From positions 1-64,000 of the forward strand of contig JAHBMJ010001361.1 of NCBI GenBank assembly GCA_018398765.1: a DNA stretch of 64,000 nt, written 5' to 3'. A model generated the notes under the pieces. That model saw only the letters and a program-made list of their open reading frames with translations, ran no database searches and was not told the origin of the DNA. Below are positions 35,015 through 46,854 of the stretch, one piece after another. Numbering within the stretch: position 1 is the stretch's first letter; each line of letters opens with the position of its first letter. The position numbers and the translations under genes are program-made. This DNA comes from Chromera velia (taxonomy: Eukaryota > Sar > Chromeraceae).

Positions 35015-36781
35015 GGACGCACACACAGAGAGACACACACGCAGACGACATACCTGCATGAATCCGGGAGGGGCGACTGTCCCGGGATTTCCGGCCCAGA
35101 ATTCCGCAATCACCTTCTCTCTATCCCCCAAATTCTGGGAGAGGTCCAGGACTTCCAACATTTCCGTCTCCAGTTGCTCTCGAGAGTTCGGAAAGAATCC
35201 AGAAGCGTCGGCAACGATGCGGTCAAACTCGCCATCGGAGATCAGCGGTGTCACGCTGCCCCACTCAGGAGTCAAATACGACTGCCTCTCAGCCCGAGGG
35301 CGGGGAGCGGGGCGTGCAGGGCCGAACCCGAACCTTCCTCTTCCTCTGCGAGGAGCGGATGCGCGGTTGTTGTTTCCTTCAGTGACAACCTCCAGAGGTG
35401 TCCAGGAGTACATCTCTGGAAGCTCGGCTTCAAGGACTTGCGTGAGCGCGCGGTCCTGGTTGTATTTGATCTCAGCATTCTGGTTTGCCCACTCCCCCCT
35501 CAAATTTCGCGCAGTCCACCAACCGTCTCCATCCCGTGACTGAAGGAAATCTCCGATCAGGGCGGATAACTCGGCAGAGGCGGCAGCCTCCTCCAGGACT
35601 GCGACTGCCTGTGGGTCCGCACTTCCGGCTTGTTCAGCGTGCCTGTCCCTCAGTCGCGTCAAACGAGCGACGTCAAAAGACTCCTCGTCACGCACCCCTC
35701 GGGTGGAGAAAATTGCGCGCAATGCGAGGTAAGCAGCCGTCTCCACAACTGCATGATGCCACAGCAGAGGAGGAGACAGAGACGGCCCCGGAAAACCCCC
35801 TCTTCGTCTTGCAGGACCACGCGGACCGAATCCAGGAGAACCCCACTGAAGACGGCGAATGCCTTCCCCGACCGTCCCCTGATCGCTGGTTTCATTGAAA
35901 TACCTGAAGCTTTCAATCTCTGTCTCCGTCAGGGCGTTCTCACCGACAGGCTCGGAATGGCTCTCTTCTACCTCGGCCGTCTCGGTATCATTTGCTGAAA
36001 GACCGCGTCCTCGTGGCCGTCGCTGAAAAGCGGCAGCAACACCACCCCTCTGATCTCTCAACCGGAGCAACTCCTCAATGTTGTTTCCGAGACCGAAGGG
36101 CCCAATCCCCCAGGGAAGGGCCCCGGCATCATCCGGTACTCTGGAAGGGGGGGAAGGGGGCCCCCCTCTGCCTCCGTTGAGGCCCCACTTCCAGGCCCTG
36201 TAGACCGACTCGTTGAACAGAAACAACCAACGAGAGCCGTATGTCGGGCCTCCTGCAAAAGAAACCGCACACAGAGGTTTTCTCAACATCCTCAAAATCG
36301 CTCTTCCTTGATTTTCGTGTACAGAGCGACTATGCCGCTTCGTCTGCCTGTCTGATAACCCCCTCTTGATTCAACCCATGCTTCTGAAATCAAAAACTGC
36401 CCTCCTTTCCCCCCCTAAAATCGACTGCCTTTAATTAGTATGTACGTCTAGATGACTGACTGACTGACCGTAAGTCGTTGCGTCCTTTATGGACCGCAGC
36501 AAGACAGAGTTCCAGTCAGTCAGCCAGCTGGAGGCATAGGGCGGAGTATCCAATGCGGGGGGGCGTCCTGCATTCAGTCAGTCAGTCAGTCAGTCAATCA
36601 GTCAGTTGACATGCAGGTCTGTTTCTTTCAACCACACAGGCAGCAAGCTTGGGAGGCAGTTACTCCACAGAACAATAGGAACCCCCCCCCCCAAAAAAAG
36701 TCCGAGAAGGACAAACGAACCCGAATCAATAAACGACGAGGCGAGCACCCGAAGAAGACAGTTCGACTAAAAAGGACAGCC

Positions 36782-36828
<47 letters not shown>

Positions 36829-37284
36829 CGCAGACAGGCAGGCAGGCAGGAAGGAAGGAAGGAAGACAGGAAGGAAGAGACAGAGAGAGACCAAACGAAC
36901 CCAGGTGTCCGGTGAGAAGCCTCACTGCCTCAGGACTCAAGGCTTCGGCAGCTCCTGCAGGCAGTGAGAAAGGCGTCGTTACATGGTTCAAAACGAGCGA
37001 GGCGTCCAACAAAAGGCTGGCAGCTGTGTATAGATGGTCAGAGAACGCCTGTCTGGAAGCTCACAGAGACCCACAATCCTACACACGGGTTGAAGAAAGT
37101 GGTGGACGAAAGATATGCAAGAGACACGGAGACAGGGAAATCCCGATCCAGGTGATGCAAAGAGTGCGATGTATTTGTGCAGGCCCACACAGATAAGAAA
37201 ACAAGGAGTCAAATGTAACTCACCCTGAGCAGCAACAGAAGAGACACCGAAGCTTGCAACGACAAGCAGTCCAATCAGCCTCAT
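33668..37284 (-). CDS. Secreted vanadium haloperoxidase / PAP2-superfamily enzyme (3 exons)
   Basis: Exons 37284-37224, 36252-35054 and 34366-33668 join in phase to give 652 residues. Exon 1 is a signal peptide ([20 protein letters not shown]). The C-terminal half matches the vanadium haloperoxidase/acid phosphatase fold: Lys462 with Arg469-Pro (K.x6.RP), SGHSAFS with Ser524, Gly525 and His526, and Arg619 with His625 in RLWGGIHP. The K-x6-R and R-x5-H spacings equal those of fungal vanadium chloroperoxidase. Such enzymes oxidise halides with hydrogen peroxide; relatives are phosphatases, and sequence alone does not separate the two. The middle (about residues 45-330) is Arg/Gly/Pro-rich and poorly conserved. 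Secretion or a vacuolar location is likely. The 970-base first intron isolates the signal exon, which is easily missed. Confidence 0.88.
34858..35042. repeat. (CA)n-rich microsatellite in haloperoxidase intron 2
   Basis: CA repeats mixed with GCACACACAGAC and CGCG units. In gene sense it is GT-rich and starts about 10 bases after the exon 2 donor. Confidence 0.9.
36570..36607. repeat. (GTCA)n repeat in haloperoxidase intron 1
   Basis: CAGTCAGTCAGTCAGTCAGT units. Read on the plus strand the unit equals the common donor motif GTCAGT of this genome, though here it lies on the non-coding strand. Confidence 0.85.
36784..36870. repeat. (GT)n-(GC)n and GGCA/GGAA repeats in haloperoxidase intron 1
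   Basis: A GT run passes into GCGCGC, then GGCA and GGAA tetranucleotides. Confidence 0.88.
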
Positions 37285-38224
37285 CGAGTTCAGAGAAGAA
37301 AAGGAGACGGAACAAGCTCTACTTGCTGTCTCAGGAAGGTTAATTGATTCGGTACTGAAGGATTGCGAGTATTACGCGTGTTCTAGGGAATCGTGATGAC
37401 TGTCGAAGTGCAAATGCAAAAAAAACGACAAACAACAGCTGAAGAGGCAGATAGAATCCACAGTCAAGACATTCAAACAACCACCAAAGGAAGAACGGAT
37501 AGCAAAGGCGACAGTGCTTCTTTTCGAGCTCTGCGTTGATTGGAGATGATTGAAGAGCTTTAAACCTCCTACCAGGAGAATGCTTCGAATCTTCTGCTGG
37601 CAGCTTCCGGATGTGCCGATGGTCACTTCAAGAAGGCGCTTCTGAGTTAAGTTTTGAAACGGCCGGGTTGATCGAGAAGGATTGCATGAGTGAGAAAGAT
37701 TGAGAAAGTGCGCATGCACGCGTTGCACTTTAAGTGAGAGCGGCGAGCTGCGCGCGCGGGCTCGCGATCTGCATGCATGCATGGGCCCGGCCGCGGGCCC
37801 GGGGCCCCGCGCGATGCCCCCTCGGGCCCCTCGGGCCCATTTATCGGACCACTCGGGCCCACTCCTCCTTCTGTCGTTCGAGAGATGCCGGGAAATGCCG
37901 GGAACGCATCGCAGTCGAATATTCTGGTCACCCGATTTTTGCTGTCCCACAGACTGTACTGTTGTTGAGCTATTGGGGAGAGTATTATCACAGCTATATA
38001 GTTCTGTGCGCACTCTTTCCAGTAAATGTATTTCGGAGGACATTCCCGCTGTTTTCTCGTACACGTTTGTTGCGTGACGTCTCACAGCTGACGGGAGGGA
38101 ACTGTGTTCATCAACACTTGACGTCACGCACTCCGTCTCAAATTACAGCTCGAGACGGCTGCTGGGGTGTCGTGTCTCTGCCGTTCAGTTATATTCCCCA
38201 TTGGCTCTGTTTGAAGTATCGAAT
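37285..38224. promoter_or_regulatory. Divergent promoter interval with GC-rich palindromes
   Basis: Between the haloperoxidase (minus) and transporter (plus) starts. At 37740-37865 the DNA is extremely GC-rich with GGGCCCGG, CCGCGGGCCCGGGGCC and repeated CTCGGGCCC words around ATGCATGCATG. An active bidirectional promoter is inferred from the position. No exon is seen. Confidence 0.45.
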
Positions 38225-41200
38225 ATGAGCATAAAGCTCCGCCTTCCTTCTCTACAAGAATCCTCAGGAAGCGCAGGTGGACTGACTGAAGAGGAGGAGG
38301 CCGAACAGCAGTGTCTCAAATGGACTTCTCTTCTAATTCTGGTTGCGCAAAACTCAGCACTGACCATCGTTCTATGCCTGAGTCGGCAAAAAGGGGCCAA
38401 ACTGTATTTTGTCTCCACTGCGGTTACTCTTGGGGAGTTGTTTAAGCTGGTTGTCTCTCTCGTGGTGTACGTCTTGCAGGTGAGTGAGCGAGAGTGTGAG
38501 TAAGGGCAACGGGGATATTGACCACAGCAGCAAGATGCTCCCTGAAGTTCGTGTCCAGTCCATTCTGGAGAATTTTTGTCTGCATGACTGTGTGAATCTA
38601 GTCTCTGTGGCTGCCTTCTTCCTAGGTCATGCTGAGGATCCGTCACCAGAGTTACGAATCAGAATTGCCCCCCCACTTGACCCCCTCCCCGCCTCTCTGT
38701 CCGTCTGGGTGAATGCGCGCGCAAGTCGCATCCTTCTTGCCCTGCTTTATCACTTTCGGCTTCTGCCAGGGTGGATGCTTCCTGTGCCCCTTTGTTTGCA
38801 CTTCTCACTTCTCTGTGTGCCTTCTTCTGTCTGTGTGTGAGAGCAGGAGAGGAAAAGCAGAGGCGAGTTGTTCAGTTGGACTCGGATCGTCACAACAATT
38901 TTCAACAAATCCATCTTGCTGCTCTTCGTACCGGCAGTCGCGTACACTATACAAAATAATCTTCAGGTCAGTGCAAAAAGTGTGAACGAATTGTGCAAAC
39001 ATCAGAAAAAACGTTCTTGAATGATAAATCCATTCGATGAAATCAACCGGAAAACAAAAAAACTTCAGGTCACTGCAAGCCAATCAAAAATGGTTTTGAG
39101 GTGACCGCGTCAGATAGGCTCGGTTGAGTGTTCCGCGGGAAGACAGCCAGACCGGTAGTCGGGGGTGCTCTTGACTCTACAGAGAGAGTGCATCGACGCA
39201 TGTACCGCCAGGCTCAAAGGTGAATCGGACAGGCAAATACATAGATGGATGGATAAAGAGGCCGCCAGTCAGTCAGACAGACAAACAATTGGACAGACAC
39301 TCATACAAACCCTCAGACAGAGCGACCCAGCTAGGCCTTCCGGATTTGTTCCCGCCTTCCTTGAGGGAGTGTGGTGGGATCTCTGTTGTTGATCAACCAT
39401 TGAACCGAAACAAATCAGGAGTGTGTGCTTAATTGCGCCTGGGTGGCTTTGCACTCGTTCTCATTCATTAGTCAGCAGATGCACGCGCTCGATCCATGAC
39501 GACTTTCCTCGTGGTCCACCGAGGCAATTAAGTGATCTTTTGTTTGTTTCTTTTCTGTCCGCCATCAGGAACCTGATTATCAATGCAACAATTCACTTTT
39601 TTCATCAATGCATTCATCACCCAGCTGGCTGCCTTCTTCCATGTCTGCTGCATGTATGTGTGTGCAGTATGTTGCTGCAACCCACCTGGATGCGGCGACA
39701 TTCCAGATAACATACCAAATGAAGATCCTCACGACTGCTCTCTGCTCTGTACTCCTGTTGGGGCGGCGCCTCACTTGGATTCAGTGGTTCTCGCTGTTCC
39801 TTCTGACTCTGGGAGTGGCGGCGGTGCAAATGCCGACGGGGTCTCCGGCGCCTTCGTCCAGCTCGATCGTCGAAAATTCAAATGAAAGCAATGACAGGAG
39901 ACACAGCTCACCCCTGCAACCGAGAGCGCCAAGCGCTGGTGGGAGGGGGGGAGATCGCGGAGAGGCTGAGGAATTTGATGGAGACGGGGAGACGGCAACT
40001 GTTGCGTCGGTTTTGGAGGTGTTCGATGAGTTCGTCCCTAGTGAATTCGTCGGACTGGCATCCGTTACCGGTCTGTCAATGCCCGCCTTGCTTGCTTGCT
40101 GTTTGTTTGTTGATTTTTTCGTCTATACATCTTCGCCTGTTTGTCTCGATCTCTCTCTGTCAGTCTGTGTCTTCTGTCCGTGTGGCTGGCTGGCTGGCTG
40201 TTTTCCGCTTCTCGGCGTGTTAGCTTGTAGAACTCTCTCGGCATGTCAGCCTGCATTTCTTTGCGCATGCTTGTCTTGTTGCGTGCCCCTCCGCTTTCAT
40301 CTCTTTCAGGTTACATTTCATTTCGTTGAGTTTCGTTTCGTGTCTGATTGCTCGCCTAATAATTTCTTTTTTGCGTTGCCCAAACTACGGCTCGATCTGC
40401 ATGTGGGCATGTGTGTTTGTATATGTGTATGCAGGGGCGTGTCTGCTGTCGGGATTTGCTGGGGTCTGGTTGGAGAAGGTGCTGAAGCAGTCCCGCACTG
40501 CTTTGTGGGCCCGCAATGTCCAGATGGCTTTGATATCTCTTCCCCCCGCGGTTGTGTTCGGAAACATTCTGAGTGACGGAATGGGAATCCTGGACAAGGG
40601 CTTTTTTTTTGGGTACAACTCCATGACATGGTTTGCCGTATTCTTTCAGGTTGGTCGGTTCTTGTTCATGTTTTTTGTTTTCTTCGGTCGACAAACAGGC
40701 AGGCAGGAAAATGAGAAGGAAGGAAGGAGAGTGAGTTTCTTGCCAGTCAATAGTTTTTCTGGTGCTCGTGTAAGAGGCCGGCACATGCAGTCTCTGCTGG
40801 GTCGATCGTCTTACTTCGCGTACCGTTATTCCCATGCTGCATAGGGAGGGTCTGCATGGCTGCTCTTCCGTGCAGTCGTCAGCGTCGAAGTCAACAGCAC
40901 AGCAATGGTCATGTGTTGATAGAAAACCACTCTGAAGTGCTCTTTCGCTTTCACGTCAATCCCATCCTCACTGCAATTGATCGATCGGCAATGCTCTCAA
41001 AAACTCTCTTTTCGGCCCGGGAAACTCTCTTAAAAATCGGAGATCGACGTGCGCTAATGGAGACAGAGGTGGCTAGTGGGTTGGATGCCGATGCATTCAT
41101 TCTTCCTTCAATGTTCTCTCTGGCTGGTCATTGTCTGTTCATGCATCAATCATGTCTCCATGACTGCAGGCAAGTGGCGGGCTCATCGTGGCATCCGTCG

Positions 41201-41972
41201 TGAAATATGCAGACAACATTTTGAAGGTCCGCTCGATCATGCATCTGATTGCACCTTCTTTCTTCATTTTGACTTGGGTAATTGTTTGTTGGTTTTTTTT
41301 GGATCCATTGGAGGTGACATGCAGCCCCCCCCCCCTTCCGGTAGTTCTTTCTTCATTGGCGTCGTCCTCTGCTCTGATTTCTTTAAACGCTCGATTGCGT
41401 GGCATCAGCTGGTTTGCCTCCCCCTTTTTTTCTCTTTTTTTTGTCTCGTTTCCTGCTGAGAGCACTGCGAAAGAGACGCAAATAGATTTTCTCTTTCTCT
41501 GTCCATTTTGCTAAATTTCCTGCATGTGTGTGGTGCAAGTGCAGGGATTCGCAACATCGATCTCCATTCTGATCTCGACTGCGTTTACATTTTTCTTGTT
41601 CGAGGCCTTCCACTTGACTGTTCTCAAGGCTGTCGGGGCACTGATGGTGATTTTGGCCACAATTCTCTTCTCCATTGGGGCCGCACCCGCACCTCTCTCG
41701 AGACCGCCTTCGCCTATTCACAGTCTCGAAGCCCCCCCTTCGCCCACGAAGGTCCGTCGATCGATGCACGTGCTCCCTTTCTTCTTTCGTATTCCTCCCT
41801 GATATGTGTGTGCGGCTGTCATTTTTTTGAGTAGGTCGGTCAGGGTGCCCCATGGGGGCTCGCTCCTTGCGCTCAAGTTCTGTTAGTTCTCCTTGAAGGA
41901 AATAAGAAAGTTACAGAGAGCTAGACAAAGCAGAAGGGCCCTTGCTGATTCTTTTTTCTTTCTTGCTTTCTT

Positions 41973-42036
<64 letters not shown>

Positions 42037-42547
42037 TCTTTCCTTCCTTTCTTCCTTCCTTCTTTCTTTCTTTCTTTCTTTTTGCCTGCAGGCCAGGGTA
42101 TCGCCCCCCACGAGTCGCACCCCCCTGTTGCCAGACTTCAAGGTGGAGGACTTCGAGGGGGGGAACGGTGAGGGGGCGTGGGTAAGACGGGGAGAGTCGG
42201 CAACCGGTACTTCCTATTCTGTGGCATCCAGTTCGGCACTGAAAGGAGGGGAACGTGGGCGACCCATCCCTTCTTCGTCTTCTTCTTTTCCCTCTCCGTC
42301 TCCGTCTCCGTCTCAGCAGCCACAGGAGCGGAAGGAGAGAGACAAAGAAGGTGGGACAGCGTCGGTTGACAGGGGAGACAGAATTGTAAACGGGAAGAGC
42401 GGCAGTGGGAGCAAAAATGAGGGCGGGGGGGGGGCGAAAAGTGGCAGCAGCATGTCCGTTCTGAGCTCACCGCCACAGCGTGAGGAGGACGCAGTGCCTG
42501 AGGGGGGAGGAGGGGGGCGATCAGAACTCCGTCAATCGACTGGGTGA
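38225..42547 (+). CDS. Nucleotide-sugar transporter, SLC35A type (7 exons)
   Basis: A Golgi/ER membrane antiporter that imports a UDP- or CMP-sugar in exchange for the monophosphate. Exons 38225-38479, 38847-38966, 39668-40070, 40435-40649, 41170-41226, 41545-41751 and 42092-42547 join in phase to give 570 residues. Family motifs include [61 protein letters not shown], and [20 protein letters not shown] with following segments [14 protein letters not shown] and [16 protein letters not shown]. These place it with UDP-galactose, UDP-GlcNAc and CMP-sialate transporters; the substrate cannot be called. An acidic insert of about 70 residues (end of exon 3) and a 175-residue Ser/Pro/Gly-rich cytosolic tail make it longer than the usual 320-400 residues. 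A (CT)n/(TTTC)n run precedes the last acceptor. Confidence 0.92.
41968..42083. repeat. (CT)n-(TTTC)n microsatellite before the transporter's last exon
   Basis: It ends 8 bases before the acceptor TGCCTGCAG at 42091 and replaces a normal pyrimidine tract. Confidence 0.9.
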
Positions 42548-45051
42548 TCCACAAAAGAACAGATCGAGAGAGAGAGAGAGAGAGAGGCCTGGGCGAATTG
42601 ACTCCACTTCGTTCGCAAGGGGATACCTTGATGAGATCTTCTTGTGCTTGGATGAATGAAAAACCAGAAAGAAACTTGATGTGATGTATCGATTCCTTCT
42701 GTCTTAAAGGGCAGGCAGGACACGGTGTTTGAATGAAAGGGGGTGTGTGTTTTTGCGGTGGCAGGGAGCAGTGCGATGAAATAGGAGCAACTAACAGCTC
42801 TCCCTGGGCGGCAGGGATGAACATGAATGAGGAGGAGGGAAGGAGAGGGGCAGGACCCACTTGAATTAAACTAAAGGGCATGAGGGAATGAGGGAACGAA
42901 TGCATGGCATGATGCCTGTCTGCTACGGTCTCACCTCTTTCTATCGAAATGAATTGCTGGACCGAAGTTGTCCGACACAATGAAAGACACATACTGAGGA
43001 AAATTATATCTATCTCCTACCCTCTTCCTTCCTTCCTGCTCCCAGCCTGCTGGTTGTCTGCCGTGTCCTGCTCGGGGAAGGGCCCTGGTTACTGTATGTT
43101 CCAATGGGAGCTAGGGGAGTCGGATCGCGTTTTGGTTTCTTCATCGATGCATGCCAGGAAAGATTTGGCTGTCGGTCAAATCGTCTGGACTCCTCCATCG
43201 ATTTTTTCTTTCTATCTATGCTGTGTGCAACTAATTGGAGAATAGACTGACTGACTCAATGAAAAATAGATGCATGTTTTGTCTGTTTTTTGGGGTTTTT
43301 AAATTCGATCTGTCACATTCATGGGTGTGCACTTATGTCCTCCCGCGCACAAAGGGAGGCTCGGTCTTGTTGAGACTTCCATGGGACCCTTCTACCTCTT
43401 TCTTTCTCCTTCTGTTTTCCTTTCTTTCCTCTTTTCCTTCCTCCCTTCCTCTCCTTTTCCTTCTTCGTATCTGTGTGTCGTTGTCGACTGTTTGGATTTT
43501 CATCGCATCAATGCAATCAGAACAGGTCAAAGAAACCAACAGGACAGATCGAAGAGCGCGCACAAGAAGATGCGTCGCACCGACATGCAGGGATGTGCAA
43601 TGCTATTTATTTATATGTGCTGTAATCGCGTCCATTCCACCGTGTGACAAGGTGTCTTACCAACAGTCTTCGTTTGAAAAATTCGAGTTCTTCAATTGTT
43701 GAAGTCTTAAGTCAGCGACTAGGTTAGCGAGCCTGAGTGCGTATGAATCAGTGCTAGCTAACGGTAGGTACCGTAACGTACGTAGCGCACCAGCTCATTG
43801 AACATGTAATTGACTATTTTTAGTAATATATAGCTCACCCAGTCCTAGACCCAGTCAAGTTTATCATCATCATCATCATGCTAGGATTAGGATTAGGCTA
43901 GTGTCACGGTGACTGAAAAGATTTTCTCTGTTTGAAAAGTGCTAGGCGTCGTTTATACATACATACATTCTTACATATATTCTGGACTTAGAGAATATAA
44001 TGTATACATAATATATATAAAGAACATATTTAAAAAAATAGTATTCAACTCTGAATCTAGGTTTGTCAGTGACTTATCACTAGTTTCTAGCCTATATACT
44101 AGACTAGTTTAGTAACAGTCTGACCAAGTAGTAAACTGACTATATAAACCTGACTAGAAACTTAACTGACATTGTCCTAGGCATTGTTAGGCATTGTCAG
44201 GAATTGGGTTTTGAAAATGGTGTTTACAACATTAGTTTACATACATTACATACATACATACATTCTTGATGAACAGAATTTAATGTATGTATTTATATAT
44301 AAACCATACCTAGGAAAAGTGAGTATATCGCTAAATTATTATAATATCGCTGGGGGTTTAGTATTATCAATATATAGCTAGGAAAAATTGTAACAAACAG
44401 ATCGATGTTTAATTAATTCAAAGCTGAAAAATTGTGAAAATATACATGATTGCGTCCAATGTATTGAAACAATGACCATACAGCTTTAGCACCAGGCTAG
44501 TAGCTTAGTGAGAACTTGAAGTTTAATTAGAAGAAATAACAATGTCTCGGTTACGACAACCCAACTTCTTGAAGTAAACCGAAGTTTGATATCTGTACAA
44601 AAGACATCATTTATAAATTGACCACTTCAAGTTTTCTCTATAGTTATAGTAGTAGTAGTAGTAGTATATATCAAGCTTTTTGTAATAAACTTATTCGGTA
44701 ATAGTTTTTGAGATGATTTGGGCTCTTTCATATAGACCCCAGTCTAGACCCCACTATGTCCCTAAAATAAATGACATAACATTGGTAAACGAAGCGTCGG
44801 AAGCGGACCGGACTCTTTGGCCGGACACAGTGTTTTTTTTGTTTTTACTTCACTGCGATTGGCGACCAGATTTGCCTGTTGACACGTGCAACACGTTGGG
44901 AAGTACCCATGCAGGGCTATAGCCCAAGGTCACTCTCTTGCGATCGACTCTTGAGCAAGTAATTACAAGCACAGATCAAACACAGTTGGCTGCACATATG
45001 TCCTGAGAGGTTGTTTGTCGCTCTCGTGAGGCTTCCCCTTGTGATCGACCA
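42548..45051. other. Convergent intergenic region, AT-rich from about 43700
   Basis: Ordinary DNA to about 43700, then an AT-rich block to about 44780. The block has a (CAT)n run at 43864-43879, repeated TACATACATACATTCTT words (about 43958 and 44246) and a (GTA)n run near 44650. No exon on either strand. Confidence 0.6.
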
Positions 45052-45457
45052 TCAACGTACGGCAACAGCGAGGATGATGATGAGGAGAATCATGAAGATC
45101 ACAAACGTCCAGATGTTCACCCAGGAGGCCTGCAAGGTCATGCAGAAAGAAAGTCAAAGGACGGAAGGGGACCGAAAAGGTATATCCTGGAGGGTGTATT
45201 CGCATATAAGTAGAGAGTTGTTTCACGCACCCCCGAGAGCGACCAAAGCCTCTCATTCCTCACAGCCTCATATTATATGTGTGCAAGCATGCAAACGTTC
45301 TGCAACGCTGCATGTCATCCAGCAATTATACGCGAGTGCTTCGGAGAGCCCTTGTGGACAAACAACAGTGCCGCATGCACCGCCTGCCACATTTGTGATC
45401 GGGGGCATATTCGATCTGCCGTGCAGGCTCTCTCTCTTTCTCTCCTTTCACGCATAG

Positions 45458-45522
<65 letters not shown>

Positions 45523-46854
45523 AAGACAATTGAGAACCTCCGGTGATGAAACGATTGGAGCCAGGGACAAGCTGGCATGAACACAGACAGACAGACATGC
45601 AGACCCGGTGTATTCATTCTGGCTGGAGAAAAATGCATTCGCTCAGACTGCTGTCAATATATCTATACGTGTATGCCCTTGTCGATCATGCAGGCAGATC
45701 GACTGCTGACTGACCGTCTTCACCCGACTCGACCCTTTGGCTGGGTGGCCCATCAATCCGTAGAGCCCGGCTGCAAGCACGGCAGGCAACGTCGGGCGGG
45801 CATCACTCCAGTAAGAGGAAAATGCGAAATGCGGGGAAGAGGAAAGGGTGAAGGGAAGACAAAGTCATTAACTCATCGATTGCCTACCTGCCCGCCTGAC
45901 TGATTGACTGAGTGGGCGAGCGATACAACGAAGCGCTGAAAGACCAACCAAACGACTGACTGACTCACTGACCGCAGAGAGTGATGGGAAAAAAACAGCA
46001 GGCCCCGACGATGCAGAGGACGTAGAGAAGCGTCGGGTCATCGTTTGGCTGCTCGACGTAAACCACTGCGGGTGGGGGGGCGTTCGAGTACTGGGGCTGG
46101 CCATAGGGCTGGCCGTAGGGAGTGCCTTGTGCGTACTGTCCTGTATTCATTCATTCATTCATTCATGCATTCATTCATTTATTCATCCATTCATTCATTT
46201 ATTCATTCATTTATTCATCCATTTATTCATTCATTCATTCATTCATTCATTCATTTATTCATCCATTCATTCATTTATTCATTCATTCATTCATCCATTT
46301 ATTCATTCATTCATTCATTCATTCATTTATTCATTCATTTATTCATTCATTTATTCATCCATTTATTGGTTCATTCAGTGATTCATTAATTCAATGTGTC
46401 TACAGTTTTGGACTTAGTCATGTATGCCGTCTAAAAAAAACAGCCATGCAGGCATGACTGTGTATAGACCCTGCAGAGAAATCAAGAGAGCACTACGGAC
46501 AGTACATGCACCTTGAACAATTCCACATGTTGAGGCCGGGCCACTTGCGGCACTTGGCCACGCGCCATGCCTTGTCAGCTCTTGAACGTGTTTAGACTCC
46601 TTCAATGTTGCATACGCATTCAAGAGAGCTCAGGAAAGAGTCAGAAATGCATATGCACGTATGCTTGTGTGCAAAGGGACCAACTCCAAACTCCCCCCTT
46701 TTGGTGCAGAACAGCAAATGTATGCATGTGTACCTTGTCCATATGGTGTTCCGTAGGCAGCCGGTTTTTCAGGGTATTGCCCTCCGTACGCAGGTGGTGG
46801 CCCGTTGCTATCCACCACAATCACCACCTGTTCCGTTTTCTGTTGATTGCTCAT
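45052..46854 (-). CDS. Small Pro/Tyr/Gln-rich membrane protein (4 exons)
   Basis: Exons 46854-46734, 46140-45973, 45770-45715 and 45129-45052 join in phase to give 140 residues. The N-terminal half is a flexible, cytosolic-type region (PPPAYGGQYPEK, AYGTPYGQGQYAQ, PYGQPYGQPQYSNAPPP). Then come two hydrophobic segments, LLYVLCIVGACCFFPITLCA and WVNIWTFVIFMILLIIILAV, joined by a short basic loop (HPAKGSSRVK). The layout recalls small vesicle or endosomal proteins with PPxY-like N-termini (VVYVEQP and PPPAY motifs could recruit WW-domain ligases), but I cannot assign a family. The last exon is only 26 codons. Intron 1 contains a (CATT)n array. Confidence 0.72.
45456..45522. repeat. (CT)n-(CA)n-(GA)n microsatellite in the small membrane protein's intron 3
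   Basis: Three dinucleotide runs back to back; a candidate exon just to its right (about 45592-45540) was rejected on phase. Confidence 0.85.
46141..46385. repeat. (CATT)n array in the small membrane protein's intron 1
   Basis: About 60 ATTC/ATTT tetranucleotide units, right up to the exon 2 acceptor in gene sense (…GAATACAG). On the coding strand it reads GAAT/AAAT, so it is purine-rich where a pyrimidine tract is expected. Confidence 0.92.

Noticed and set aside
35191-35898. Plus-strand open frames across the haloperoxidase gene
   Set aside because: They are antisense shadows of GC-rich exon 2; the minus strand has the signal peptide, in-phase exons and active-site motifs.
45540-45592. 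Possible extra exon (LVPGSNRFITG) in the small membrane protein gene
   Set aside because: Its donor leaves phase 1, whereas the last exon needs phase 0; skipping it gives a clean junction.
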